Below, piece after piece: positions 1 through 8,644 of a stretch of 64,000 nucleotides of DNA; the first letter of the stretch is position 1; each line of letters opens with the position of its first letter. The translations under genes were made by a program, and so were the position numbers. This stretch comes from Solirubrobacterales bacterium (lineage in GTDB: Bacteria > Actinomycetota > Thermoleophilia > Solirubrobacterales > JACPNS01), in assembly GCA_016185345.1 (NCBI GenBank), contig JACPNS010000005.1:98117-162116 (forward strand). The letters are read 5' to 3'. A model generated the notes under the pieces. That model saw nothing but the letters and a program-made list of their open reading frames with translations. It ran no database searches and was not told the DNA's origin.

Positions 1-120
1 GCAGATCCCGATTAAACGCCCTTCTCGTTCCCCTTGCGTTTGGCGCGATGCGCGCGTAAACTGAGCACTCCGGCCGGACGGCACTCGGTTACGTCCCTGG
101 CAGACAACTCAAGAGAAAAC

Positions 121-3100
121 ATGACACTCGGTCGCGCTCCGCGGCGCATTATGCGCACGGCAATTCGCAAATCAAATTCACGCTGTTCGCTTCTGCCCGC
201 GCTGACGCTTGCCGCGCTTGCGCTGATTGGCAGCGGCTCGGCGTCGGCCGCGCCAGGGGGGCTCGACTCTTCGGTATGGACGGGTGGCCTTTTGACGCAG
301 CAGTTGAGCGCGACTGACGACGCTGCGCACGCTGTGCTCACGCAGCCCGACGGCAAGTTCATTGTCGTCGGGTCGGGTGACCCCGCGCCGGGCTACGGCG
401 GGTACTCGGTGGCGCGCTACAACGCCAGCGGCACGCTGGACAGCAGCTTCGGCGGCGGCGACGGTCTGGTCCTGCAAGCGACGGGCCAGGATGGCGAAGC
501 GACGGCCGCTGCGCTCCAACCGGACGGCAAGATCGTCGTTGGCGGAACCTTCTGGAACGGCCCGGCGGCGATGGAGCAGTTCTCGTTCATGCGCTTCAAC
601 TCCGACGGCACGCTCGACGCCTCGTTCGGTTCGGGCGGCGTGGTCCAGGTCGGGTTCGGGTCGTTCGGCGACTACCTGCAGGGAATAGCGATTGACTCGC
701 TCGGGCGCATCGTCGGAACGGGCATCATGACCACGAACATTGACGCTGACCCAGACTACGACCGCGCCGTGATGGCGACCGCGCGCCTGACGAGCACCGG
801 CGCCCTCGACACCACATTTGACGCCGACGGCAAGGTCACCACAGTCCTCGGCGGTACCTCGATCTTCGACAAGTCGCGAGCAATCGCGATCGACTCATCC
901 GACCGCCCCGTGATCGCGGGAGACACCTATGCGGCCGATGACAACTTCGATGATTTCGTGGTCGTCCGCTACACCACGAGTGGCGCGTTGGACACCAGCT
1001 TCAATGGAACCGGCAAGCAGATCGTGAAAATCGGCTCCGGAACGCACGACGATGGCCGTTCGATCGCGATCCAGCCAGACGGCAAGATTCTCGCGGCTGG
1101 CCTCAGCAACAACGAAAACCGCTTTGCGGTCATCCGGCTGACGACCGGCGGGGCATTGGACACGTCGTTCGCCTCGACCGGCAAGTTCGAAACAGCCCTC
1201 GCGGGCTTCTCGACGGCCGGCGCCAATGCGATCCGTGTCCAGCAGAACGGCAGGATCGTCGTCGGCGGGTTCGCGGACGACGCCAGCGCCTCGCCGCGCT
1301 TTGCTCTCGTGCGGGTGACCTCTGCCGGCGTGCTCGACTCCACTTTCGGCACTGGCGGGATCGTCACCACGAACGTCGGCGGCCCGGCCGAGGACTCGGA
1401 TTGGTTCTGCGACCAGACCGCCCCGCAGTGTCCAGGGATTCACGGCTTGGGAATCCTGAACGATGGCGACCTCATCGGAGTGGGTGCCAAGCGCATCGAG
1501 ACCAACACCGACTTCCAGCTCGCTCGCTACGACGGCGACGTGCCGACCTTGCCGACGGTCTCGATCGCAAGCCCGGCGAACGCCTCTACGACCGGCTCAA
1601 GCGCGATAGCAAACTTCACAACGACCACGCCCGGCGGCGTCGCTCTGAAGCAGGTCACTTGCCAACTCGACTCGAACGCGCCTGCTATCTGCGCAACCGG
1701 CCAGAGCTACAGCGGCCTCGCCGTCGGCGCGCACACGATCACCGTGCGCGCGACGGATTTCACCGGCATCACAGGCAGCAGCAGCGTGAGTTTCACCACC
1801 GGTCCGGCTCCGGTCGTGGCGATCACCGCGCCGGTCGAGGGCGCGACGCTCGCCGGCACGAGCACTTCGGTCACGTTTTCAACGACTGGATCTCCGACCA
1901 GTGTGACCTGCGCACTCGATGCCGGCGCGGCCACGGCCTGCAGCAGCGGTCAGAGCTACAGCGGACTCGCCCCGGGACTGCACTATGTGACCGTCACCGC
2001 AACCAACGCAACGGGTTCCGACGCCAAGGTCGTCAACTTCAGCGTTGTTGACAATACGGCGCCGACGGCGCCGACTGGCGTCGCGGCGACTGGCATAACC
2101 ACCGGCAGCGCGACGATCAACTGGAGCGCCTCCACCGACAACGTCGGCGTCACGGGCTACGAAGTCTTCCGCGGCGCCACTTCGCTGGGCACCACGGCCG
2201 GGACGAACCTCGCGATCACGGGTCTTGCTTGCTCGACGACCTACAGCATTACGGTCAGGGCACGCGACGCGTCTGGCAACTGGAGCGCCGCCAGCACGGC
2301 GTACTCGCTGACCACGACGACCTGCCCCGCGCCGGTCGTCACGATCACCTCGCCGACCGCAGCGCAGGCATTTGCCGAAACCACCACCAGTGTCACCCTG
2401 AATTTCACCGCGACTGGCTCGCCTACAAGCACCACTTGCAAGCTCGACGCCGGCGCGCCGGGCCCCTGCACCACCGGGCAGACATTCGGCGGGCTGGCGC
2501 AGGGCCCGCACTCAATTCTCGTCAGTGCGACCAACGTGGGCGGCGCCGCCACAGCCACGGTCAACTTCCGCATCGTAGACAACCAGGCTCCGACCGCGCC
2601 GAGTGCGTTGACCACTTCCAACATCACCCAGACCGGCGTGCGCCTGACCTGGACGGCCTCTGCCGACAACGTGGGCGTCGAGCAGTACAACGTGACGCTG
2701 CTCGACGCGCTCGGCGGCGTCAAGTGGATCGGGTACACAAACACCGCGTCGGTTCCGATGACGCAGTTCGACCTCCCGACCAATGTGGATCCGAGCGTTA
2801 CCGACGCCGGCCTCACCTGCGGAACTCAGTACTGGTTACGACTCGATGCCGAAGACAACGCCACCAATATTGCCGGCGCCCCGGCGCGCAACAACAGCGC
2901 CAACAGTATTGACAAGGAGTTCTTCACGCTCCCCTGCGACGCCGCGCCGACCGTGACGATCAGCAGTCCGGTCAACGCCTCGACCCTCACCGGTTACAAC
3001 ACGGCGATCAACTTCAGCGCGACCGGCTATCCAGCGACCTTCACATACACGTGCAAGCTCGATGCGGCGGCCGCCGCGGCCTGCGCGACCGGCCAGGCCT

Positions 3101-6100
3101 ACGTCGCACTTGCTCCCGGCTCCCACACCGTGGTAGTCACCGCCACCAACACGACTGGCAGCGGTAGCGCGACCGTCAGTTTCACTGTGCCCGACATCAC
3201 TGTGCCCAGTGCGCCGACTGGCCTCGTGACGTCCGCGCCCTCCCCAACCGGCGGCACACTCAGCTGGGCAGCCGCGAGTGACAACGTCGCGGTTACGGGG
3301 TACGACGTCTTCGTCAACGGCACGCTCAAGGGCTCGACGACCGGCGCGACGTCGCTGGCGATCACCGGACTTGCCTGTGAGACGACCTTCAGCCTGACGG
3401 TCAGAGCGAAGGACCAGGCCGGCAACAGCAGCGCGGCGAGCTCGGTCTCCTCGCTCACCACCGCCACATGCCCTGCGCCGGTCGTGACGATCACAGCGCC
3501 GACGGCCGCGCAAGTGTTTGCTGGCACCACGGCCAGCGTGAACATCGCGTTCACGCTGCTGGGTGCGCCCACGAGCATCACCTGCAAGCTCGACGCCGGC
3601 GCCGCGGTCCCGTGTGCGACTGGCAGTTCGATCTCCGTGCCGACGCAGGGTCCGCACACGATCATCGTGGCCGCCACCAACTCCGGCGGTACCGGTACTG
3701 CCACCGCGAACTTCCGCATCATCGACACCGTCAAGCCGACGATGCCCACCAACCTTCAGGCCACCAACATTACGCAGACGAGCGCGCAGTTCAACTGGAC
3801 CGCCTCGACCGACAATGTCGGAGTGGAGCAGTACAACGTCGAGCTGGTCACCGCTGGCGGAGTCAGCTTCTGGGCCGGATTCACCAACTCCACGTCGCCA
3901 AACATCACCCGGTTCAACTACCCGGCCGACCGTGACCCAATTTCGACCGCGCCGAACTTGAGTTGCGGCACCGAGTACTGGTTCCGGCTCAGCGCCGAGG
4001 ATGGCGCCACGGATGCCGAAGGCAACGGCTCTCACAACGTCAGCACCACGACGGCTGACACGTCGTTCATCACCGGCGCCTGCCCCGCGGGCCCGACGGT
4101 CACGATCAGCAGTCCGGCCAACAACGCCTCGCTCGCCGGCGACAGCACGACGATCAACTTCACCGGCGCAGGCGTGCCGGATGCGATCACGTTCACCTGC
4201 AAGCTGGATGCGGGAACGGCTGCGCCGTGCGTGACGGGTCAGTCGTATACATCGCTCGCCGCCGGAGCTCACACTGTGGCGATAACCGCCACGAACTCGG
4301 TCGGAAGCGGCAGCGCGACGGTCAACTTCACTGTGCCCGACCTCTTGAACCCAACAGCACCGACCAATATTTCCAACTCCGCCGTGACCACCGGCAGCGC
4401 GACGATCAACTGGACGGCCGCAACTGACAACGTCGCCGTGACCGGCTACGAGATCTACCTCGGTGCCGCGGTAAATCCAGTCGTCGCCGTAAACGGTGCC
4501 GCGACTTCTGCCGTCATCCCGACGCTGACCTGCTCGACCGCTTACTCGGTCACCGTGAAGGCGAAGGATGCGGCTGGCCACAAAAGCCCGGCCAGTGCGG
4601 CGACGAACTTCACGACCCTCGCCTGTCCAGCCCCGACCGTGACGATCACCGCGCCGACCGCAGACCAGGTTCTGGCTGGCACCGCAACAACCGTCAAACC
4701 GCTCTTCACCACGACGGGCAGTCCCACAAGCGTGACGTGCACGCTCGACAACCTCGCCGCGGCCGCCTGCATCAGCGGCCAGACGATCAGCGGCCTTGCG
4801 CAGGGGCCCCACACGCTCACGGTGTCGGCAACCAGCGTCTGGGGCACGGGATCCACGACCGTGCAGTTCTCCGTCGCAGACACAATTGCTCCCGCCAGGC
4901 CCGGCGCCCCGACATTCAGCAACGTCACGCGCACGGCCGCGCAAATTGACTGGACGGCGGCGAGCGACAATGTCGGCGTGGCCGGCTACGAGGTCTTCTT
5001 CGACGGTCTGTCCAAGGGCACGATCACCGGCGCCCTCACGTTCAACGCGAGCGATCTTACCTGCGGCACGTTATACAGCGTGACCGTCAAGGCCACCGAC
5101 ACCGCTGGCCTTGTCAGCCTCGCCAGCACGGCTGGATCGCTGACCACCTTGCCGTGCCCCGCGCCCGCAACCGTCGTGATCAACTCACCGGCCGACAACG
5201 CGACGATCGCGACCAGCGACGCGACGGTCGTTTTCACCACGGGTAGCGATCCGACCACGGTCACCTGCAAGCTCGACGCTTCGGCTGCGGTGCCCTGCTC
5301 GTCGCCCGCGACGTTCAGCTCACTCGCGCCCGGCCCCCATGCGGTCACGGTCACCGCCAGCAATGCACTCGGTGGCAACTCAGACTCGGTCGTGTTCAGC
5401 GTGGCGGATGTCACCGACCCGTCGCCGCCGGGCGACGTTGTGGTTTCCAACATCGATGAAGACGCCGCAAAGATCGACTGGACCACTGCGACCGACGACG
5501 TCGAAGTAACTGGATACGAGATATTCAAGGGTGCAGTGAAGATCGCGACGCTGGGCGCGAATATCCGTAGCTATACGATCAACAACCTGGTGTGCGACAC
5601 GCCTTACTCGATCACAGTCAAAGCAGTGGATGCCGCGGGGAATGCAGGGGCGGCGGCCGCACCCCAGTTCTCGACGCTCGGCTGCCCGGCGCCCCCGTTG
5701 GTTGCGATCACCAACCAACCTGTTGTCACGAACGGCAACGCGATCCACGTTGAGTTCGCGCTCAGCGGTGGCGCGGCGAAATCTGTGACTTGCCAACTCG
5801 ACCAGGCTGCCGCCACTGCGTGCACGACACTCAACTCAACTGGCGGCAGCATCGACTACTCGAGTCTCGCCCCGGGACCCCATTTGATCACGATCGCCGC
5901 TCGCAACAGCAATAGCGACCCGGGCACCGCGACCGTAAACTTCACAGTCTCATCGCCGACTGCGCCGCCTATTGCGCTGCCGGCCGCATCCCCAGCGATC
6001 AAATCGGCCCCGAAATCCGTCAAGGCCGGCAAATCGATCGCGCTGAGGCTCGCATGCCCGACGGGTTGCACCGTGAGCGCAGTCCTAAAACTAGGCAAGA

Positions 6101-6273
6101 AGTCAGTCAAGCTCAAGTCGATCGCGGCTAAGGCGAATCAGGGCACGCTGACAATCAAGCTCAGCTCGGCCGTGACCAAGAAAATCACGCTCGCGCTCAA
6201 AAAACGCATCAGGGTAAGCATCGTCTTCACGCCATCAGGCGGCGGCGCACCCAAGAGCGTCGCGATCAAATAG
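121..6273 (+). CDS. Giant exported delta-60 / Ig-like / FN3 repeat protein
   Basis: About 2050 residues. A Sec signal peptide (basic n-region, hydrophobic stretch ending in SASA) is followed by about six delta-60 repeats with recurrent LDxxFG and QPDGKI(V/L) signatures, expected to form a beta-propeller. The rest alternates about nine Ig-like modules (opening 'xVTITSP', two conserved Cys around a 'KLDA' core) with about seven FN3 modules ('DNVGVTGYE' type). The C-terminus is Lys-rich with a Cys pair and has no LPXTG anchor. It is probably a surface adhesin or matrix protein; the ligand cannot be read from sequence. I chose the ATG at 121 because a weak purine-rich SD (AAGAGA) precedes it. In-frame ATGs at 34 and 151 are alternatives; 151 gives the most compact signal peptide. 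Confidence 0.85.
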   Translation: MTLGRAPRRIMRTAIRKSNSRCSLLPALTLAALALIGSGSASAAPGGLDSSVWTGGLLTQQLSATDDAAHAVLTQPDGKFIVVGSGDPAPGYGGYSVARYNASGTLDSSFGGGDGLVLQATGQDGEATAAALQPDGKIVVGGTFWNGPAAMEQFSFMRFNSDGTLDASFGSGGVVQVGFGSFGDYLQGIAIDSLGRIVGTGIMTTNIDADPDYDRAVMATARLTSTGALDTTFDADGKVTTVLGGTSIFDKSRAIAIDSSDRPVIAGDTYAADDNFDDFVVVRYTTSGALDTSFNGTGKQIVKIGSGTHDDGRSIAIQPDGKILAAGLSNNENRFAVIRLTTGGALDTSFASTGKFETALAGFSTAGANAIRVQQNGRIVVGGFADDASASPRFALVRVTSAGVLDSTFGTGGIVTTNVGGPAEDSDWFCDQTAPQCPGIHGLGILNDGDLIGVGAKRIETNTDFQLARYDGDVPTLPTVSIASPANASTTGSSAIANFTTTTPGGVALKQVTCQLDSNAPAICATGQSYSGLAVGAHTITVRATDFTGITGSSSVSFTTGPAPVVAITAPVEGATLAGTSTSVTFSTTGSPTSVTCALDAGAATACSSGQSYSGLAPGLHYVTVTATNATGSDAKVVNFSVVDNTAPTAPTGVAATGITTGSATINWSASTDNVGVTGYEVFRGATSLGTTAGTNLAITGLACSTTYSITVRARDASGNWSAASTAYSLTTTTCPAPVVTITSPTAAQAFAETTTSVTLNFTATGSPTSTTCKLDAGAPGPCTTGQTFGGLAQGPHSILVSATNVGGAATATVNFRIVDNQAPTAPSALTTSNITQTGVRLTWTASADNVGVEQYNVTLLDALGGVKWIGYTNTASVPMTQFDLPTNVDPSVTDAGLTCGTQYWLRLDAEDNATNIAGAPARNNSANSIDKEFFTLPCDAAPTVTISSPVNASTLTGYNTAINFSATGYPATFTYTCKLDAAAAAACATGQAYVALAPGSHTVVVTATNTTGSGSATVSFTVPDITVPSAPTGLVTSAPSPTGGTLSWAAASDNVAVTGYDVFVNGTLKGSTTGATSLAITGLACETTFSLTVRAKDQAGNSSAASSVSSLTTATCPAPVVTITAPTAAQVFAGTTASVNIAFTLLGAPTSITCKLDAGAAVPCATGSSISVPTQGPHTIIVAATNSGGTGTATANFRIIDTVKPTMPTNLQATNITQTSAQFNWTASTDNVGVEQYNVELVTAGGVSFWAGFTNSTSPNITRFNYPADRDPISTAPNLSCGTEYWFRLSAEDGATDAEGNGSHNVSTTTADTSFITGACPAGPTVTISSPANNASLAGDSTTINFTGAGVPDAITFTCKLDAGTAAPCVTGQSYTSLAAGAHTVAITATNSVGSGSATVNFTVPDLLNPTAPTNISNSAVTTGSATINWTAATDNVAVTGYEIYLGAAVNPVVAVNGAATSAVIPTLTCSTAYSVTVKAKDAAGHKSPASAATNFTTLACPAPTVTITAPTADQVLAGTATTVKPLFTTTGSPTSVTCTLDNLAAAACISGQTISGLAQGPHTLTVSATSVWGTGSTTVQFSVADTIAPARPGAPTFSNVTRTAAQIDWTAASDNVGVAGYEVFFDGLSKGTITGALTFNASDLTCGTLYSVTVKATDTAGLVSLASTAGSLTTLPCPAPATVVINSPADNATIATSDATVVFTTGSDPTTVTCKLDASAAVPCSSPATFSSLAPGPHAVTVTASNALGGNSDSVVFSVADVTDPSPPGDVVVSNIDEDAAKIDWTTATDDVEVTGYEIFKGAVKIATLGANIRSYTINNLVCDTPYSITVKAVDAAGNAGAAAAPQFSTLGCPAPPLVAITNQPVVTNGNAIHVEFALSGGAAKSVTCQLDQAAATACTTLNSTGGSIDYSSLAPGPHLITIAARNSNSDPGTATVNFTVSSPTAPPIALPAASPAIKSAPKSVKAGKSIALRLACPTGCTVSAVLKLGKKSVKLKSIAAKANQGTLTIKLSSAVTKKITLALKKRIRVSIVFTPSGGGAPKSVAIK

Positions 6274-6287
6274 CCCCGCACAAAGCA

Positions 6288-6319
6288 GAAAGGGCCGCCC
6301 CATATGGGACGACCCTTTC
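6288..6319. terminator. Hairpin after the giant repeat gene, probably bidirectional
   Basis: An inverted repeat with arms GAAAGGG...CCCTTTC extended by CCCA/TGGG lies 14 nt after the stop codon. Two positions mismatch when read on +, but become G-U pairs on -. No long T-tract follows, so termination efficiency is uncertain. Confidence 0.55.
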
Positions 6320-6537
6320 GATTTCCTATGCGACGGGCGGACAGTGAGAGTCAGCGTCCTGGTCGGTGGGACGTGCTGCTAAGCACAGCTAGTCGACCAC
6401 TGGCACTCACCGGTGCAAGGTTTGGATTCCTTTGAGCGGCTCGCACCACCGGTCAGAGTTCCCGCACCTCCAGCGTCCCGCAAAACAATTGATTCAGTCG
6501 GACCACCTCCTCTCTCTGGTGGAACTATTGAAGCAAG
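6320..6537. other. Non-coding gap between convergent genes
   Basis: No convincing ORF. A short hairpin (CCACC at 6503-6507 with GGTGG at 6518-6522) lies just downstream of the peroxiredoxin stop, followed on the minus strand by an A/T-rich stretch; it could terminate that gene. A second imperfect inverted repeat (ACCGGTGC...GCACC-ACCGGT) lies around 6409-6454. Confidence 0.35.
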
Positions 6538-7206
6538 CTAGACGGCGGAGGGATCCGGCACGATCCGGATGTACGGCTTCGGAGACTCCCAGCCGTCGGG
6601 GTACTTCTCCTTGGCTGCCTCGTCGGTAACTGAGCCGGCGATGATCACGTCATCGCCCTTGTTCCACTGCGCCGGTGTGGCAACGGCCTCCTTGGCTGTC
6701 AGCTGAAGCGAGTCGATCACGCGAAGGATCTCGTCGAAGTTGCGGCCGGTCGTCATCGGGTAGACGAGGATCAGCTTGATCTTCTTGTCCGGTCCGATCA
6801 CGAAGACGTTGCGCAGCGTCTGATTCTGTGCCGGGGTGCGATCGGTCGAGTTGACGTCCTCACCGATCAGCTCGAGCATGTCGTACGCGTTGGCGACGGC
6901 GTGGTCGGTGTCGGCGATGATCGGGTAGTTCGGGCGGGTGCCCTGGGTCTCTTCGATGTCGTCGATCCACTTCTCGTGGTTCTCGAGCGGGTCGGTCGAA
7001 ATACCGATGACTTTCACGCCGCGCGCGGCGAATTCCGGCTCGATGCTCGCGAGGTAGCCGAGTTCGGTCGTGCAGACCGGAGTGAAATTGCGCGGGTGCG
7101 AGAAAAGCACTGCCCAACCGTCACCGAGCCAGTCGTAGAAATTGATCTTGCCTTGGGTGGTCTCGGCGTCGAAGTTCGGCGCGTCTGATCCGATTGTCAG
7201 TGACAT
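6538..7206 (-). CDS. 1-Cys peroxiredoxin (Prx6 family)
   Basis: 222 residues, the usual size for the Prx6/1-Cys class. The peroxidatic motif is 'FTPVCTTE' with Cys45, which is the only Cys in the chain, so no resolving Cys exists and an external thiol must regenerate the enzyme. The C-terminal dimerisation extension ('TPAQWNKGDDVIIAGSV') is typical of Prx6. Role: reduction of peroxides or alkyl hydroperoxides in the cytoplasm. A good SD (AGGAGA) sits upstream of the ATG. It is transcribed divergently from the GH88-like gene, and a TATTAT -10-like box is present in the shared 130-bp gap. Confidence 0.93.
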   Translation of the reverse strand: MSLTIGSDAPNFDAETTQGKINFYDWLGDGWAVLFSHPRNFTPVCTTELGYLASIEPEFAARGVKVIGISTDPLENHEKWIDDIEETQGTRPNYPIIADTDHAVANAYDMLELIGEDVNSTDRTPAQNQTLRNVFVIGPDKKIKLILVYPMTTGRNFDEILRVIDSLQLTAKEAVATPAQWNKGDDVIIAGSVTDEAAKEKYPDGWESPKPYIRIVPDPSAV

Positions 7207-7337
7207 TTTTGAGTCTCCTGGGGTAAGTAGAGTCTTGAACTCATAATACCCCTAAACCCGATCGGAATGGTCGGCTCTCGCAACTTCGCACCCGCCGCCG
7301 TTTTCTAGGTGGCAGGCAGCCAGACTGCAGGACGCAG

Positions 7338-8594
7338 ATGTCAGCAACTCTCCCTCCACCCACTCTCCGAGCCTTGGCCACGGCGGCGGTTCTGTTGGCC
7401 GTTCTCATGAGCGGTTTGTTGCTGCATGCCGCGTCGGCCACGGCTGCGACCTCGGGACCGAGCGCTTTTCAGGCCGAGGCGTCGCTGCTGAAGCAACGCG
7501 TCGCGCAGATCGGTTCGCAGACGCCTGCCGGCATGTACCCGCTCGGCACGGGCCTTGATGGCGAGCTGCGATTTTCTGAAGGCTGGACCTCGGGCTTCTG
7601 GGCGGGCACGCTCTGGCGCGTCGCAGATCTCAACCGCAGCGAAGCGTCAACGGCCAACGCGCTCGCGGCAACGATCGACCACTTCGGATTTGAACGGACC
7701 CAGCTCCACGACCTTGGCTTCATGTACGGCGAGAGCTCGGTTGCTGCCTACACCCGGCTCTGCAGAACCGCGGACGCGATCCCCGAATGCAAGAAGCTCC
7801 GCGCAAGCGGAATGCTCGCCACGTACACCCTTACCAAGCTCGCCCGCACGACCGGCCTGGGAATCATCCCGCTCGGTGCCAAGACCTGTTCAGACTGCAA
7901 GGTCGGCGGCGCAGAGACGATCGTCGACAGCATGATGAACCTGCCCCTGCTCTATTGGGCGGCCAGGACCAGCGGCAACATCAAGTACCGAAACCTCGCC
8001 AGAAAGCACGCCGACTGGGTCGCCAAGAACCTCGTTCGCAAGGACGGCTCGACCTTTCAATCCGCGAGCTACCCGCGCAGGTCCAAGGCGCCAAAGCTTG
8101 TAAAGCACACCCACCAGGGCCTGCGCGGAAGTTCCACCTGGTCGCGCGGACAGGCCTGGAGCATCTACGGATTTGCCGACGCGGGCAAGGAGTTCCGCAG
8201 CAAGGCTTACCTGTCGGTCGCCGAGCGCAATGCCAACTTTGTTGCCACGCACCTTCCCGCCAGCGGACTACCGCTGTGGGATTACGACGCAGAGCCAGGC
8301 GCACCAGTGGACGTTTCGGCCGGCGTGATCACGGCGGCCGGGCTGTTCCACCTTGCCAATGCATGCAAGGCGGTCAAGAACGGCTGCACGGAAGCAAAGC
8401 GCTGGCCGACGCTCGCGCGCAAGATCCTGAAGGGATCACTCGCGAAGATCCGCAAAGATGCGCCGATCGGCTACCTCGGAAATCAGGCTTACAGGATCGG
8501 CGGCAAGGACACCTGGGATGACGACGCCGAGCTGATCCTGGGGCTCGACTACGCGCTCGAAGCGATCAAGCTTTCACGCGCCGAATACAAGTAG
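7338..8594 (+). CDS. Exported GH88-like unsaturated glucuronyl hydrolase
   Basis: 418 residues with a signal peptide (hydrophobic core about residues 11-35). The (alpha/alpha)6 GH88 signatures are present: 'EGWTSGFWAGTLW', 'HDLGFMYGESS' (Asp125), 'IVDSMMNLPLLYWA' (Asp197), 'STWSRGQAWSIYG' and a C-terminal 'DTWDDDAELI'. Asp125 and Asp197 match the two essential aspartates of characterised unsaturated glucuronyl hydrolases, which hydrate the 4,5-double bond of uronic acids produced by polysaccharide lyases. No lyase, transporter or other GH gene lies next to it, so the substrate is open. The start is the first ATG before the signal peptide; the SD is weak. Confidence 0.85.
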   Translation: MSATLPPPTLRALATAAVLLAVLMSGLLLHAASATAATSGPSAFQAEASLLKQRVAQIGSQTPAGMYPLGTGLDGELRFSEGWTSGFWAGTLWRVADLNRSEASTANALAATIDHFGFERTQLHDLGFMYGESSVAAYTRLCRTADAIPECKKLRASGMLATYTLTKLARTTGLGIIPLGAKTCSDCKVGGAETIVDSMMNLPLLYWAARTSGNIKYRNLARKHADWVAKNLVRKDGSTFQSASYPRRSKAPKLVKHTHQGLRGSSTWSRGQAWSIYGFADAGKEFRSKAYLSVAERNANFVATHLPASGLPLWDYDAEPGAPVDVSAGVITAAGLFHLANACKAVKNGCTEAKRWPTLARKILKGSLAKIRKDAPIGYLGNQAYRIGGKDTWDDDAELILGLDYALEAIKLSRAEYK

Positions 8595-8644
8595 CGGCTC
8601 GCCATGGCTGCGGGATACCCACAGGGTTTCGGGTCTACTGAGGC

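Noticed and set aside
2836-4944. 702-residue minus-strand frame inside the giant repeat gene
   Set aside because: It is Arg/Gly-rich shadow sequence opposite clear FN3/Ig repeats.
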